Part shown: positions 15,990 to 25,154 of the stretch, piece by piece
How the letters are laid out: each line of letters opens with the position of its first letter
How positions within the stretch are numbered: the stretch's first letter is position 1
DNA from: Chloroflexota bacterium
Lineage (GTDB): Bacteria > Chloroflexota > Limnocylindria > Limnocylindrales > CSP1-4
Assembly: GCA_015478725.1 (NCBI GenBank)
Contig: JADMIG010000018.1
Coordinates: forward strand, 1-56,039
Length of the DNA: 56,039 bases
Direction: 5' to 3'
Position numbers and translations under genes: made by a program
Notes under the pieces: generated by a model
The model's database searches: none
What the model was told of the DNA's origin: nothing
What the model saw: only the letters and a program-made list of their open reading frames with translations

Positions 15990-18509
15990 ATGACGCCTGC
16001 GACACCCATCCGGCGTAAGTCAGACGCGACGCATGCCACCGATTTTCCCACGGGGGCGACCCCGCGCATCGACCGCGCGGAGGCCCACGCCCTGACCGGG
16101 ATCGCCGACGGGCCCGAGCTCGAGGCGCTGCTCGCCCGGGCCGTGGCTCTCCGAGATGGGCGCGGCCACGGCCGGATCACCTATTCCCCGAAGGTCTTCA
16201 TCCCGCTCACGAAGCTCTGCCGCGACGTCTGCCACTACTGCACGTTCGCCCGGCCTCCCCGGCGAGGTGAACGGGCTTACCTGAGCCTCGACGAGGTCGT
16301 CGAGATCGCGCGGGCGGGGGCTGCGGCCGGTTGTCGGGAGGCGCTCTTCACCCTCGGTGACAAGCCGGAGCTGCGCTACGCCGTGGCCCGCGATGAGCTG
16401 GCCGCGCTCGGCCATCCGACGACGATCTCGTACCTCGCCGAGGCGGCGGGCGCCGTCCTCCGCGAGACGGGGCTGCTCTCCCATGCGAACCCGGGCGTCG
16501 TCTCCGAGTACGAGCTCGCCCTGCTCCGGACGGTCGCTCCCTCGCAGGGGATCATGCTCGAGACGGCGACCCCGCGGCTCAGCGAACGGGGCGGACCACA
16601 CTTCGGCTCGCCGGACAAGCTGCCCGAGCGCCGGCTCGCCATGATCGAGGCGGCCGGTCGGCTGGCGATCCCGTTCACAACCGGGATCCTCATCGGCATC
16701 GGCGAGACCCGCGCAGAGCGGATCGACGCCCTGTATGCGATCGCGGACCGCCATGCCCGCCATGGCCACATCCAGGAGGTGATCGTCCAGAACTTCCGGG
16801 CCAAGCCCGGCACGAAGATGGCCGAGAGCGCCGAGCCGACGCTCGATGACCACCTCTGGACGATCGCGGTCGCCCGCCTGATCCTCGGGTCCAGAGCCCA
16901 TCTCCAGGCCCCGCCGAACCTCACCGGCGACTTCGGCCGCCTCCTCGACGCGGGAATCGACGACTGGGGCGGCGTCTCGCCGGTCACCGTCGACCATGTC
17001 AACCCGGAGGCCCCCTGGCCCGATCTCGATCGGCTCGGGACCATCACCGAGTCGCGCGGGCTTGCCCTCCAGCCCCGCCTCACCGTCTACCCCGAGTACG
17101 TCCTCGACGGGACGCACTGGATCGACGAGGGGGTTCGACCGGGCGTGCTCCGGCTGTCTGACGGCGCAGGATTCGCCCGGGACGAAGCGTGGTTCGCCGG
17201 GATCACCCCCGACAGTCCGCCGCTGACGTCGCTGATCGCCGGCCCGGTGCCGATCTCCGGTCGCAACTCCCTTCCATCGATCCTCGAGCGCGCCGGCGGC
17301 GGCGACGCCCTGACCGCGACCCAGATCGTCCGGCTCTTCGAGGCCCGTGGCGGCGAGGTGCGGCTGGTGACGGAGGCCGCTGATGAGCTGCGGCGGGCGA
17401 CGAACGGCGACGAGGTCACGTACGTCGTCAACCGGAACATCAACTACACGAACGTGTGCACGTACCGCTGCCAGTTCTGTGCCTTCAGCAAGGGCAAGCT
17501 CGCCGAGAACCTCCGCGGGAAGCCGTACCTGCTGCCCCTCGAGGAGATCGTCCGGCGCAGCCGGGAGGCCTGGGAGCGAGGCGCCACCGAGGTCTGCCTC
17601 CAGGGCGGCATCCACCCGGATTTCACAGGGGACTTCTACCTCGACGTGCTCCGGGCGATCAAGGCGGAGCTGCCGACCATGCACGTCCATGCCTTCTCGC
17701 CGCTCGAGGTGAGCCAGGGGGCGCGGACGCTCGGGCTCGGGCCCGAGGCGTACCTCGGACGACTCCGCGAGGCCGGCCTGGGGAGTCTTCCGGGCACGGC
17801 CGCCGAGATCCTCGACGACGATATCCGGGCGATCATCTGCCCGGACAAGCTCCGGACCGCCGAGTGGGCCGAGGTCATCGAGGCGGCCCACCACGTGGGT
17901 CTGCGCACGACGAGCACGATCATGTTCGGCCACGTCGAGGGCTACGACGCCTGGGCCCGTCACCTGCTCGTGCTGCGGGGGATCCAGGCGCGGACCGGCG
18001 GGATCACCGAGTTCGTCCCGCTCCCGTTCGTCCACCTCGAGGCGCCGATGTACCTCAAGGGCCGCGCCCGGCGCGGGCCGACGTACCGCGAGTCGATCCT
18101 CATGCACGCGGTGAGCCGGCTCGCCCTCCATCCGCTCATCGGAAGGATCCAGGCCTCCTGGGTGAAGCTCGGCCCGACCGGCGCGGCAGCGGCGCTCCAG
18201 AGCGGCGCGAACGACATGGGCGGGACACTGATGAACGAGTCGATCTCGCGGGCAGCGGGCGCCACCCACGGACAGGAGCTGGCGCCCGAGGGGATGGAGG
18301 CGCTCATCCGCTCGATCGGTCGCCAACCTCGCCAGCGTACGACCCTGTACGGCCAACCGCCGGAGGAGCAGGTCCACCGCTCGTTCGGCGCGCCGCCGCT
18401 CTCGGAGCTGATCCAGCCGACGGATCTGCGATTCCTGCGGGCTGGAAAGGCGCCGGGCTCGGGACGAACCCGTGACGTCGACCTCATTGGTCGTGTCGAG
18501 GTGTCCTGA
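15990..18509 (+). CDS. fbiC: FO synthase FbiC (CofG-CofH fusion), coenzyme F420 biosynthesis
   Basis: An 839-residue protein with two radical SAM halves. The first (CofG type) has CRDVCHYC (Cys 77, 81, 84) and the second (CofH type) has CTYRCQFC (Cys 490, 494, 497). Together they condense 5-amino-6-ribitylaminouracil with tyrosine to FO, the deazaflavin core of coenzyme F420. I chose ATG 15990, which has GAAGGAAGG about 10 bases upstream, over the ATG at 15951 inside ribH. It is the fourth gene behind the FMN riboswitch and competes with RibH for the same substrate. Confidence 0.95.
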   Translation: MTPATPIRRKSDATHATDFPTGATPRIDRAEAHALTGIADGPELEALLARAVALRDGRGHGRITYSPKVFIPLTKLCRDVCHYCTFARPPRRGERAYLSLDEVVEIARAGAAAGCREALFTLGDKPELRYAVARDELAALGHPTTISYLAEAAGAVLRETGLLSHANPGVVSEYELALLRTVAPSQGIMLETATPRLSERGGPHFGSPDKLPERRLAMIEAAGRLAIPFTTGILIGIGETRAERIDALYAIADRHARHGHIQEVIVQNFRAKPGTKMAESAEPTLDDHLWTIAVARLILGSRAHLQAPPNLTGDFGRLLDAGIDDWGGVSPVTVDHVNPEAPWPDLDRLGTITESRGLALQPRLTVYPEYVLDGTHWIDEGVRPGVLRLSDGAGFARDEAWFAGITPDSPPLTSLIAGPVPISGRNSLPSILERAGGGDALTATQIVRLFEARGGEVRLVTEAADELRRATNGDEVTYVVNRNINYTNVCTYRCQFCAFSKGKLAENLRGKPYLLPLEEIVRRSREAWERGATEVCLQGGIHPDFTGDFYLDVLRAIKAELPTMHVHAFSPLEVSQGARTLGLGPEAYLGRLREAGLGSLPGTAAEILDDDIRAIICPDKLRTAEWAEVIEAAHHVGLRTTSTIMFGHVEGYDAWARHLLVLRGIQARTGGITEFVPLPFVHLEAPMYLKGRARRGPTYRESILMHAVSRLALHPLIGRIQASWVKLGPTGAAAALQSGANDMGGTLMNESISRAAGATHGQELAPEGMEALIRSIGRQPRQRTTLYGQPPEEQVHRSFGAPPLSELIQPTDLRFLRAGKAPGSGRTRDVDLIGRVEVS

Positions 18510-18590
18510 GTCAGCGATTCCGACTTCGCACAGAAGGGTTCGCGCAGCGGCGCGCCGGAGCCGGCCGAGCCCTGGGGCGGAACGTTCTGA

Positions 18591-18620
18591 TACGATTCCA
18601 CAAACCGACCAACAAGTCGG
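18591..18620 (+). promoter_or_regulatory. Promoter -10 and TetR operator of the menaquinone operon
   Basis: TACGAT (18591-18596), preceded by TGA, is a reasonable extended -10. Just downstream lies the inverted repeat CCGAC (18605-18609), 6 bases, GTCGG (18616-18620), ending 2 bases before the TetR ATG. Position and symmetry fit an autoregulatory TetR-family operator covering the transcription start. Confidence 0.5.
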
Positions 18621-18622
18621 AT

Positions 18623-19261
18623 ATGGGCGAGGTCTCCAGGGGAGTGACGCAGGAGCGGAGCAGACGCCGGCGCGAGCGGATCCTCGACGCCGCCTTCCAC
18701 GTCTTCAGCGGCCTCGGCTATCGGGGCGCAGCCGTCGACGAGATCGCCCGTCAGGCCGAGACGAGCAAGGGTGGGGTCTATTTCCACTTCCCGACGAAGG
18801 AGTCGCTCTTTCTCGAGCTGCTCCGAACGACCGCCGACCGCCTCGTGGCCAAGGTCGAGCGCGAAGCTGCCCGCGAGTCAGACCCCATCGCTCGCGCCGA
18901 CGTCGCGCTCTGGACGGTCCTCTCGACGTTCGCAGGGCACCGGACGATGGCCCGCCTCCTGCTTGTCGATGCGATCGGCGCGGGCCCGGTCTTCCAGGCC
19001 GAACTCGAACGCCTCCACGAGCGGTTCGCGGGCCTTATCGCGGCGCATCTGGAGCGGGCGGTCGAGGACGGGATCATCGCGCCGCTCGATACCGCTACGG
19101 TCGCAGAGGCCTGGTTCGGCGCACTCCACGAGATCGTCGTTCGCTGGCTGATGGCCTCCCGGCCCGATGTGCTGGAACGCACCTATCCGACGCTTCGGGC
19201 GGTCCTTCTGCGTGGGGTGGGGATCGACGAGTCGCGGATTGCCGCGTTGCCGGAGCGATGA
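18623..19261 (+). CDS. TetR-family transcriptional regulator
   Basis: A 212-residue regulator. The N-terminal DNA-binding domain (about residues 15-62) has the TetR pattern: RERILDAAFHVFSGLGYRG, then AVDEIARQAETSKGGVYFHF, then PTKESLFLELL. The C-terminal ligand domain is helical and not assignable to a ligand. It is the first gene of the menaquinone operon, overlapping menF by ATGA, and an inverted repeat lies directly before it, so self-repression and control of the men genes is inferred. Confidence 0.88.
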   Translation: MGEVSRGVTQERSRRRRERILDAAFHVFSGLGYRGAAVDEIARQAETSKGGVYFHFPTKESLFLELLRTTADRLVAKVEREAARESDPIARADVALWTVLSTFAGHRTMARLLLVDAIGAGPVFQAELERLHERFAGLIAAHLERAVEDGIIAPLDTATVAEAWFGALHEIVVRWLMASRPDVLERTYPTLRAVLLRGVGIDESRIAALPER

Positions 19262-20718
19262 CCGTCACCAATCGCACCGGCGCCGAGACCGATCGCCGGC
19301 CGGGTTCCGGCGCGGACGAACTCGTCGCCATTCTCTTGCCGCTCCTCGACCGGACCACGGTCCGCGGCGTGCGAACGCTCGTCAGTGCGACGGTGCCGGT
19401 CGCCTGGCGCGATCCGGTGGCACTCTTCGCCGCGGCTCGCGCGATCGACGACGAGGTGGCGATCTGGCTCCAGCCCGACGCCGGGTTCGGGCTCGTCGCG
19501 ATCGGGTCGGCCTGGACGGTGGAGGCGACCGGCTGTGACCGCTTCCGGCAGGTCGCGACCGCCTGGTCGGACCTCGTCGAGGGCGCGGTCGTCCAGGGTT
19601 CGGACGACGTTCCCGGCGCGGGTCCTCTCCTGTTCGGTGGTTTCGGGTTCGGGGCGGAGGCCGCACGATCGCCAACCTGGGCCGGTTTCGAGTCCGCCCG
19701 ACTCGGCCTGCCGAGCCTCCTCATGACGGTCACGCAGGCGTCGACGTGGCTGACAGCGAGCATCATGATCACGCCGGGGGCGAAGCCCGGCGCCCGTGAA
19801 GCGGTGGCGAGGGAGCTCGACCGACGGTGGGCGAGGCTCGCTGCCGAGGCGACCGAACCGGTGCCGCTCGTCCCAGCCTCAGCCGAGCTCCGGATCGCCC
19901 GGCAGGTCCCGGAGGCCCCGGAGTGGCGGGCGACCGTGGCCCGGTTCGCCGGCGCGGTCGGCCGTGGCCGGCTCGACAAGGCCGTCCTCGCCCGCCGGGT
20001 CGACCTCCACGCCGACGGGTCCATCGACGTTCCTGCCGTGATCCGTCGCCTCGAGGCGACGGGGCCCGAGTCGACGATCTTCGCCGTCGGCCGCGGCACG
20101 AGGACCTTCCTCGGGGCGACGCCCGAGCGGCTCGCGCGCAGCAAGGGCCGGGAGTTCCGGACGGTCGCTATGGCGGGCTCGATCCGTCGCGGTTCGGACG
20201 CCGAGGAGGACGAGCGACTGGGCGCCGATCTCCTGGCGAGCGAGAAGGATCGGGAGGAGCAAGCGGTCGTCGTGGAGATGCTTCGCGAGACCCTCAGCCC
20301 GGTCACCGATCGGCTCGAGATTCCGCACCGGCCGTCGGTCGTCCGGCTCCGCCACATCCAGCACCTGGCGACCGAGCTGCGCGGCCGGCTGCGCGAACCG
20401 GTCGGGATCGTCGGGCTCGTCGAGCGGCTCCACCCGACCCCGGCGGTCGGCGGGGCGCCCCGCGAGCTCGCGCTCGAGTTGATCGCCCACGAGGAGCGAC
20501 TCGAGCGCGGTTGGTACGCCGGCCCCGTGGGCTGGCTCGACCGGCGAGGAGATGGCGAGTTCGTCGTCGCGATCCGCTCGGGCGTTGTCGACGGTCGAGC
20601 GGCGAGCCTCTTCGCGGGCTGCGGGATCGTCGCCGATTCAGATCCGCAGCGCGAGTGGGAAGAGTCGCTGATGAAGCTCCGGACGCTCGCCACCGCGCTC
20701 GGGAGGGTCGCGTCGTGA
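19258..20718 (+). CDS. menF: Isochorismate synthase MenF
   Basis: A 486-residue chorismate-utilising enzyme converting chorismate to isochorismate, the entry to menaquinone synthesis. The C-terminal catalytic domain shows LDKAVLARRVDL, FLGATPERL, the substrate loop LHPTPAVGG, ERGWYAGPVGWLD and the closing FAGCGIVADSDPQREWEE. The N-terminal 200 residues are the less conserved family domain. Start ATG 19258 overlaps the TetR stop; the longer upstream frame is an artefact. The menD context excludes a salicylate or enterobactin role. Confidence 0.92.
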   Translation: MTVTNRTGAETDRRPGSGADELVAILLPLLDRTTVRGVRTLVSATVPVAWRDPVALFAAARAIDDEVAIWLQPDAGFGLVAIGSAWTVEATGCDRFRQVATAWSDLVEGAVVQGSDDVPGAGPLLFGGFGFGAEAARSPTWAGFESARLGLPSLLMTVTQASTWLTASIMITPGAKPGAREAVARELDRRWARLAAEATEPVPLVPASAELRIARQVPEAPEWRATVARFAGAVGRGRLDKAVLARRVDLHADGSIDVPAVIRRLEATGPESTIFAVGRGTRTFLGATPERLARSKGREFRTVAMAGSIRRGSDAEEDERLGADLLASEKDREEQAVVVEMLRETLSPVTDRLEIPHRPSVVRLRHIQHLATELRGRLREPVGIVGLVERLHPTPAVGGAPRELALELIAHEERLERGWYAGPVGWLDRRGDGEFVVAIRSGVVDGRAASLFAGCGIVADSDPQREWEESLMKLRTLATALGRVAS

Positions 20719-22550
20719 GCGGCGGCGCAGGCGCGGGAGCTGGCGCCGGCACGGCATCTGGCTCGGCGCCCTACCGCACACCGGCCGGCCCGCTCCGAGC
20801 ACTCGTCGAGGAGCTCGTCCGGGCCGGGGTCCGGGACGCGGTCGTCTGCCCCGGGTCGCGCTCGACGCCCATCGCGCTGGCCCTCCGGGCCAACCCGGCG
20901 ATCCGGACCTGGCTCCACCTCGATGAGCGAGCGGGAGCCTACTTTGCGCTCGGGGCGGCCCGCGCGAGTCGCCGCCCGACGGTGATTCTGGGCACGTCTG
21001 GGACGGCCGTCGTGAACTTCGCGCCGGCCGTCGTGGAGGCTCGCGAGGGTCGCGTCCCGCTCGTCGTCCTGACCGCCGATCGGCCGCCCGAGCTGCGCGA
21101 CCGGTCGGCCCCCCAGGCGATCGACCAGTCTCACCTCTACGGGCGCTTCGCGAAGTGGTACGTCGAGCTCCCCGTCCCGGAGGAGTCGGCGCTCCTCGAG
21201 GCCCATCTCCGGGGAGTCGTGGGACGGGCGGTGGCGATGGCCGTGGAGGTGCCCGCGGGGCCCGTCCACGTGAACCTCCCGTTCCGCGAGCCGCTCGTGC
21301 CCGAGGGCTCGCTCGAGCCCGAGGGAGCCGCGGACGAGCCGCCCCACGTCGAGGTCCTGCGCGGGCGCGCGGCGCTCCCGGAGGGCGATCTCGCCCGGCT
21401 CGCCGACCGGCTTTCCCGTCTCCGGCGCGGGCTGATCGTCTGCGGGCCGCTCGACCTGCCCGGATTCCCCGAGGCCGTGGCGTGTCTCGCCGCGGCGAGC
21501 GGTTTCCCGATCCTCGCCGATGGCCTGTCGAACGTCCGCCTCGGGCGCCACGATCGCTCCCGCGTCGTCGCGCGACACGACGCGATCGTCCGTTCGGAGC
21601 GGTTTCGGGCGGCCCACGTGCCGGACCTCATCATCCGCTTCGGCGGGACCCCGACCTCAACAGCGCTCGTCGAGATGCTCGCGGAGCAGCGGCCGCGGCA
21701 GATCGTCGTCGACGACGGCGGCTGGGCGGAGCCGACGCTCCGGGCGGTCACGATGGTCCACGCCGAGCCGGTCGGCCTCGCGGCGGCGCTCGCCGAGGCC
21801 GTCGCGGCCGTGCGCGCCGGGCCGGCGGAGGTCGACTGGCTCGGCGCCTGGCTGGCGGCCGACCGGACCGCGGACGCGGCGATCCGCGGCTGGTTGGCGA
21901 CGCTCGACGAACCGTTCGAGGGTGCGGCCTTCGCCGACCTCGAGGGGGTCCTGCCCGACGGCACCGTGCTCGTCGCCGGGAACAGCATGCCGGTCCGGGA
22001 CATGGACGCGTTCCTGCCGGCAGGGCCGGCGGCCGTGCGCTGCCTCGCCAACCGCGGGGCGAACGGGATCGACGGCGTGGTCTCGACGACCCTGGGGATA
22101 GCCGCGGTCCACGACGGCCCCGTCGCCCTCGTCGTCGGCGACCTGTCGTTCGTCCACGATCTGAACGCGCTCGTCGCGGCGCGCCTCCATCCGCTGTCAG
22201 CAACGATCGTCCTCGTCAACAACGACGGAGGCGGGATCTTCTCATTCCTGCCCCAGGCGTCGGCGGCCCGGCCGGAGGTCGGCCTGCCCGACCACTTCGA
22301 GGAGCTTTTCGGGACGCCCCACGGCCTCGATCTCGGTCGGCTCGTCGCCGCGCTGGGCGGCGAGCACCGGCAGGTCGGGCCGGGCGAGATCGGCCCCGCC
22401 GTCGCCGGGTCGCTCGACCGGCCCGGGGTCAGGGTCCTCGAGCTCCGGACCGATCGGACGCGGAACGTGGCCCTCCACCGGGCGAGCGCCGCGGCCGTCT
22501 CGGACGCCCTCGGGCGGCTCCTCGCCGGCGCCGCCGGGGTCCGCCCATGA
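20715..22550 (+). CDS. menD: SEPHCHC synthase MenD
   Basis: A 611-residue thiamine-diphosphate enzyme joining isochorismate and 2-oxoglutarate. The N-terminal PYR domain shows VVCPGSRSTPIALALR and the ThDP-activating Glu in HLDERAGAYFALG; the C-terminal PP domain shows GDLSFVHDLNAL and VNNDGGGIFSFLP. The GTG start (20715) overlaps the menF stop (GTGA). A glycine/alanine-rich 20-residue N-terminus precedes the domain. Confidence 0.95.
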   Translation: MSGGAGAGAGAGTASGSAPYRTPAGPLRALVEELVRAGVRDAVVCPGSRSTPIALALRANPAIRTWLHLDERAGAYFALGAARASRRPTVILGTSGTAVVNFAPAVVEAREGRVPLVVLTADRPPELRDRSAPQAIDQSHLYGRFAKWYVELPVPEESALLEAHLRGVVGRAVAMAVEVPAGPVHVNLPFREPLVPEGSLEPEGAADEPPHVEVLRGRAALPEGDLARLADRLSRLRRGLIVCGPLDLPGFPEAVACLAAASGFPILADGLSNVRLGRHDRSRVVARHDAIVRSERFRAAHVPDLIIRFGGTPTSTALVEMLAEQRPRQIVVDDGGWAEPTLRAVTMVHAEPVGLAAALAEAVAAVRAGPAEVDWLGAWLAADRTADAAIRGWLATLDEPFEGAAFADLEGVLPDGTVLVAGNSMPVRDMDAFLPAGPAAVRCLANRGANGIDGVVSTTLGIAAVHDGPVALVVGDLSFVHDLNALVAARLHPLSATIVLVNNDGGGIFSFLPQASAARPEVGLPDHFEELFGTPHGLDLGRLVAALGGEHRQVGPGEIGPAVAGSLDRPGVRVLELRTDRTRNVALHRASAAAVSDALGRLLAGAAGVRP

Positions 22551-23377
22551 CTCGGCTGGCGGTGAACGGCGTCCGGCTCGAGGTCCGCGCGGGTGGGCAG
22601 GGGATGCCGCTCCTCCTGCTCCACGGCTTCACGGGGCGGGGCTCGAGCTGGGCCCCCCACCTGCCCGCCTTCGGGCGCTCCCACGGGACGATCGTCGTCG
22701 ACCTGCTCGGTCACGGCCGCTCCGACGCGCCAGTCGATCCGGCCCGCTACGCGATCGAGCGTCAGGCCGATGACCTGGCAGCGCTGGCCCGTGCCATCGG
22801 GGCGCCGGTAGCCGACGTGCTCGGCTACTCGATGGGCGCCCGGATCGCCCTGCGCCTTGCCCTCGACCACCCGACCGCCATCCGGCGGCTCGTCCTCGAG
22901 AGCCCCTCGGCCGGGATCGCCGACGCCACCGAACGCGCCCGACGCCGGGCCGCCGACGAGGCGCTGGCCGAGACGATCGAGCGCGACGGGGTCGCCGCGT
23001 TCGTCGACCGTTGGGAGGGCCAGCCCATCTTCGCGAGCCATGTCGCGCTCCCGGCCGCGGCGCGGGAGCGTCTCCGTCGACAGCGCCTGGGACACACGCC
23101 AGCCGGTTTGGCGAACGCCCTCCGCGGCGGCGGGCAGGGAGCGATGACGCCGCTCGACGGTCGCCTCGGCAAGGTTTGCGCCACCACGCTCGTCGTGGTC
23201 GGGAGCCTCGACCCGGTCGGCCGCGAGCGGGCTGCCGTCATCGCCGGCGGGATCCCCGGAGCCCGCTTCGAGGTCGTCGAGGGCGCCGGGCACACCCCTC
23301 ATCTCGAGCGGCCGGCGGTCTTCCGCCGGCTCGTCATCGCCTTTCTCGCTGGCACGCCAGACCCGCCCACGCACTGA
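22547..23377 (+). CDS. menH: SHCHC synthase MenH (alpha/beta hydrolase fold)
   Basis: A 276-residue alpha/beta hydrolase. The catalytic triad is visible: Ser in LGYSMGARIAL, Asp in VVGSLDPVG and His in EGAGHTPHLE, and the oxyanion segment LLLHGFTGRGSSW fits MenH, which removes pyruvate from SEPHCHC. Placement between menD and menB supports the call. ATG 22547 overlaps the menD stop by 4 bases. Confidence 0.88.
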   Translation: MTRLAVNGVRLEVRAGGQGMPLLLLHGFTGRGSSWAPHLPAFGRSHGTIVVDLLGHGRSDAPVDPARYAIERQADDLAALARAIGAPVADVLGYSMGARIALRLALDHPTAIRRLVLESPSAGIADATERARRRAADEALAETIERDGVAAFVDRWEGQPIFASHVALPAAARERLRRQRLGHTPAGLANALRGGGQGAMTPLDGRLGKVCATTLVVVGSLDPVGRERAAVIAGGIPGARFEVVEGAGHTPHLERPAVFRRLVIAFLAGTPDPPTH

Positions 23378-23386
23378 GGAGCCACG

Positions 23387-24208
23387 ATGGCTGTCACCTG
23401 GACGAAGGTCCGCGACTACGTCGACATCATCCACGAACACTCCGGAACCGGGATCGCCAGGGTCACGATCAATCGACCGGAGGTTCTCAACGCCTTCCGG
23501 CCGGAGACCGTGACCGAGCTCATCGACGCCTTCCGCCAGATCCGCGACGACACGTCGATCGGGGCCGTTCTCTTCACCGGAGCCGGCGACCGGGCGTTCT
23601 GCTCCGGTGGCGACCAGCGGGTGAAGGGCCAGGGCGGTTACGTCGGCTCGGACGGGATCGCGAGGCTCAACGTCCTCGACTTCCAGCGCCTGATCCGCTC
23701 GCTGCCGATCCCGGTCATCGCCCTCGTCAACGGCTATGCGATCGGCGGCGGCCACGTCCTCCACGTCGTGTGCGACCTGACGATCGCGGCCGACCACGCG
23801 CGCTTCGGCCAGACCGGCCCGCGGCTCGGGAGCTTCGACGGGGGCTACGGGGCGACGCTGCTGGCCCGGATCGTGGGTCACAAGCGGGCCCGCGAGATCT
23901 GGTACCTCTGTCGCCAGTACACGGCGCAGGAGGCGCTCCTGATGGGTCTCGTCAACGCCGTCGTCCCCCTCGATGATCTCGAGGAGGAGGGGATCCGCTG
24001 GGCGGACGAGATCCTCGAGAAGAGCCCGACGGCGATCCGCTTCCTCAAGCGAGCCTTCAACGCCGACACGGACGGCCTGGCCGGCCTCCAGGAGCTTGCT
24101 GGCGACGCGACGATGCTCTACTACCAGACCGAGGAGGCTCACGAGGGGAGCCGGGCGTTCCTGGAGAAGCGCAAGCCCGACTTCACGAAGTTCCCGCGGC
24201 GGCCGTGA
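23387..24208 (+). CDS. menB: 1,4-dihydroxy-2-naphthoyl-CoA synthase MenB
   Basis: A 273-residue crotonase-fold enzyme that closes the naphthoquinone ring. The sequence shows [16 protein letters not shown], the oxyanion segment [32 protein letters not shown] and [14 protein letters not shown], which together separate MenB from general enoyl-CoA hydratases. GAGGAG lies 6 bases before the ATG. Nine bases follow the menH stop. Confidence 0.95.
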   Translation: MAVTWTKVRDYVDIIHEHSGTGIARVTINRPEVLNAFRPETVTELIDAFRQIRDDTSIGAVLFTGAGDRAFCSGGDQRVKGQGGYVGSDGIARLNVLDFQRLIRSLPIPVIALVNGYAIGGGHVLHVVCDLTIAADHARFGQTGPRLGSFDGGYGATLLARIVGHKRAREIWYLCRQYTAQEALLMGLVNAVVPLDDLEEEGIRWADEILEKSPTAIRFLKRAFNADTDGLAGLQELAGDATMLYYQTEEAHEGSRAFLEKRKPDFTKFPRRP

Positions 24209-24236
24209 TGTCCGCCGCGCCTCTCGTCCCCGCCCG

Positions 24237-25154
24237 ATGATGAGCACTCCGGCGTCCGCGATCGGGTCGCGCCGCCGGGCCTGGCTCCTCGCGATCCGCC
24301 TACCGACCCTCCCCGCCGCGGTGGGACCCGTCCTCGTGGGCCTGGCGGTCGCCCTTGGCGAGGGGGCGTTCCGGCCGTTCACGGCCGGAGCCGCGCTCGG
24401 TGTCGCGCTCCTGCTCCAGGTCAGCGCGAACCTTGCCAACGACCTGTTCGACTTCCGTTCCGGCGCCGACACACCGGACCGCCTGGGGCCGCCGCGGGCC
24501 GCGGCGCTTGGCCTGCTGACCGAGCGTGAGCTCGGCGCGGGCATCGCGGTCGTCCTCGGTCTGGTCGGGTTGGTCGGGGTCTACCTCGTGAGCGTCGGCG
24601 GCCCGCCGATCCTGGTCCTCGGACTGCTCGCCATGGTCAGCGCCCTTGCCTACACCGGCGGCCCGTGGCCCTATGGCTACCACGGGCTCGGCGAGGTCTT
24701 TGTCTTCACGTTCTTCGGGCCCGTCGCGGTCGGCGGCACGACCTATCTCCAGACCGATCGGCTCGAGCCGCTCGCCGTTGCCGCGGCAATACCGATCGGG
24801 GCACTCGTGACGGCGATCCTCGTCATCAACAACCTGCGCGACATCGGGACCGACCGGCGTGCCGCCAAGCGCACGCTCGCCGTTCTCTTGGGTGAACGGG
24901 CGACCGTGCTCGAGTACCTGCTGCTGCTGGCGGTCGCGTACAGCGCGCCCTTCGCGCTCGTCGTCGTGGGCTGGGCGGGGCTCCCCGCGCTCCTCCCGCT
25001 CGCGAGCGCACCGCTGGCGATGCCGCTCGTCCGGGCGGTCCGCGGCGGGGAGGATCCGCGGCGGCTCAATCCAGCTCTCCGCGCGACGGCCCGGCTGTCG
25101 CTCGTCTTCGCCGTCCTCTTCGCTGTTGGCCTCGCCCTTGGCAGTCGCCCGTGA
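24237..25154 (+). CDS. menA: 1,4-dihydroxy-2-naphthoate polyprenyltransferase MenA
   Basis: A 305-residue UbiA-family membrane enzyme attaching the polyprenyl side chain. Eight to nine hydrophobic helices are visible. The two aspartate motifs are present: NLANDLFDFRSGADTPDR (from residue 65) and NNLRDIGTDRRAAKRTL (from about residue 196). Two adjacent ATG codons (24237, 24240) begin the frame 28 bases after the menB stop; there is no strong ribosome site. It ends in the GTGA overlap with menC. Confidence 0.92.
   Translation: MMSTPASAIGSRRRAWLLAIRLPTLPAAVGPVLVGLAVALGEGAFRPFTAGAALGVALLLQVSANLANDLFDFRSGADTPDRLGPPRAAALGLLTERELGAGIAVVLGLVGLVGVYLVSVGGPPILVLGLLAMVSALAYTGGPWPYGYHGLGEVFVFTFFGPVAVGGTTYLQTDRLEPLAVAAAIPIGALVTAILVINNLRDIGTDRRAAKRTLAVLLGERATVLEYLLLLAVAYSAPFALVVVGWAGLPALLPLASAPLAMPLVRAVRGGEDPRRLNPALRATARLSLVFAVLFAVGLALGSRP

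Noticed and set aside
16020-18377. Long antisense frame opposite fbiC
   Set aside because: Shadow; both radical SAM cysteine motifs are on the plus strand.
21137-24544. Very long antisense open frame (over 1100 codons) opposite the men genes
   Set aside because: It is the Ser/Arg/Pro-rich shadow of high-GC coding DNA; the plus strand carries complete recognisable MenD, MenH and MenB.
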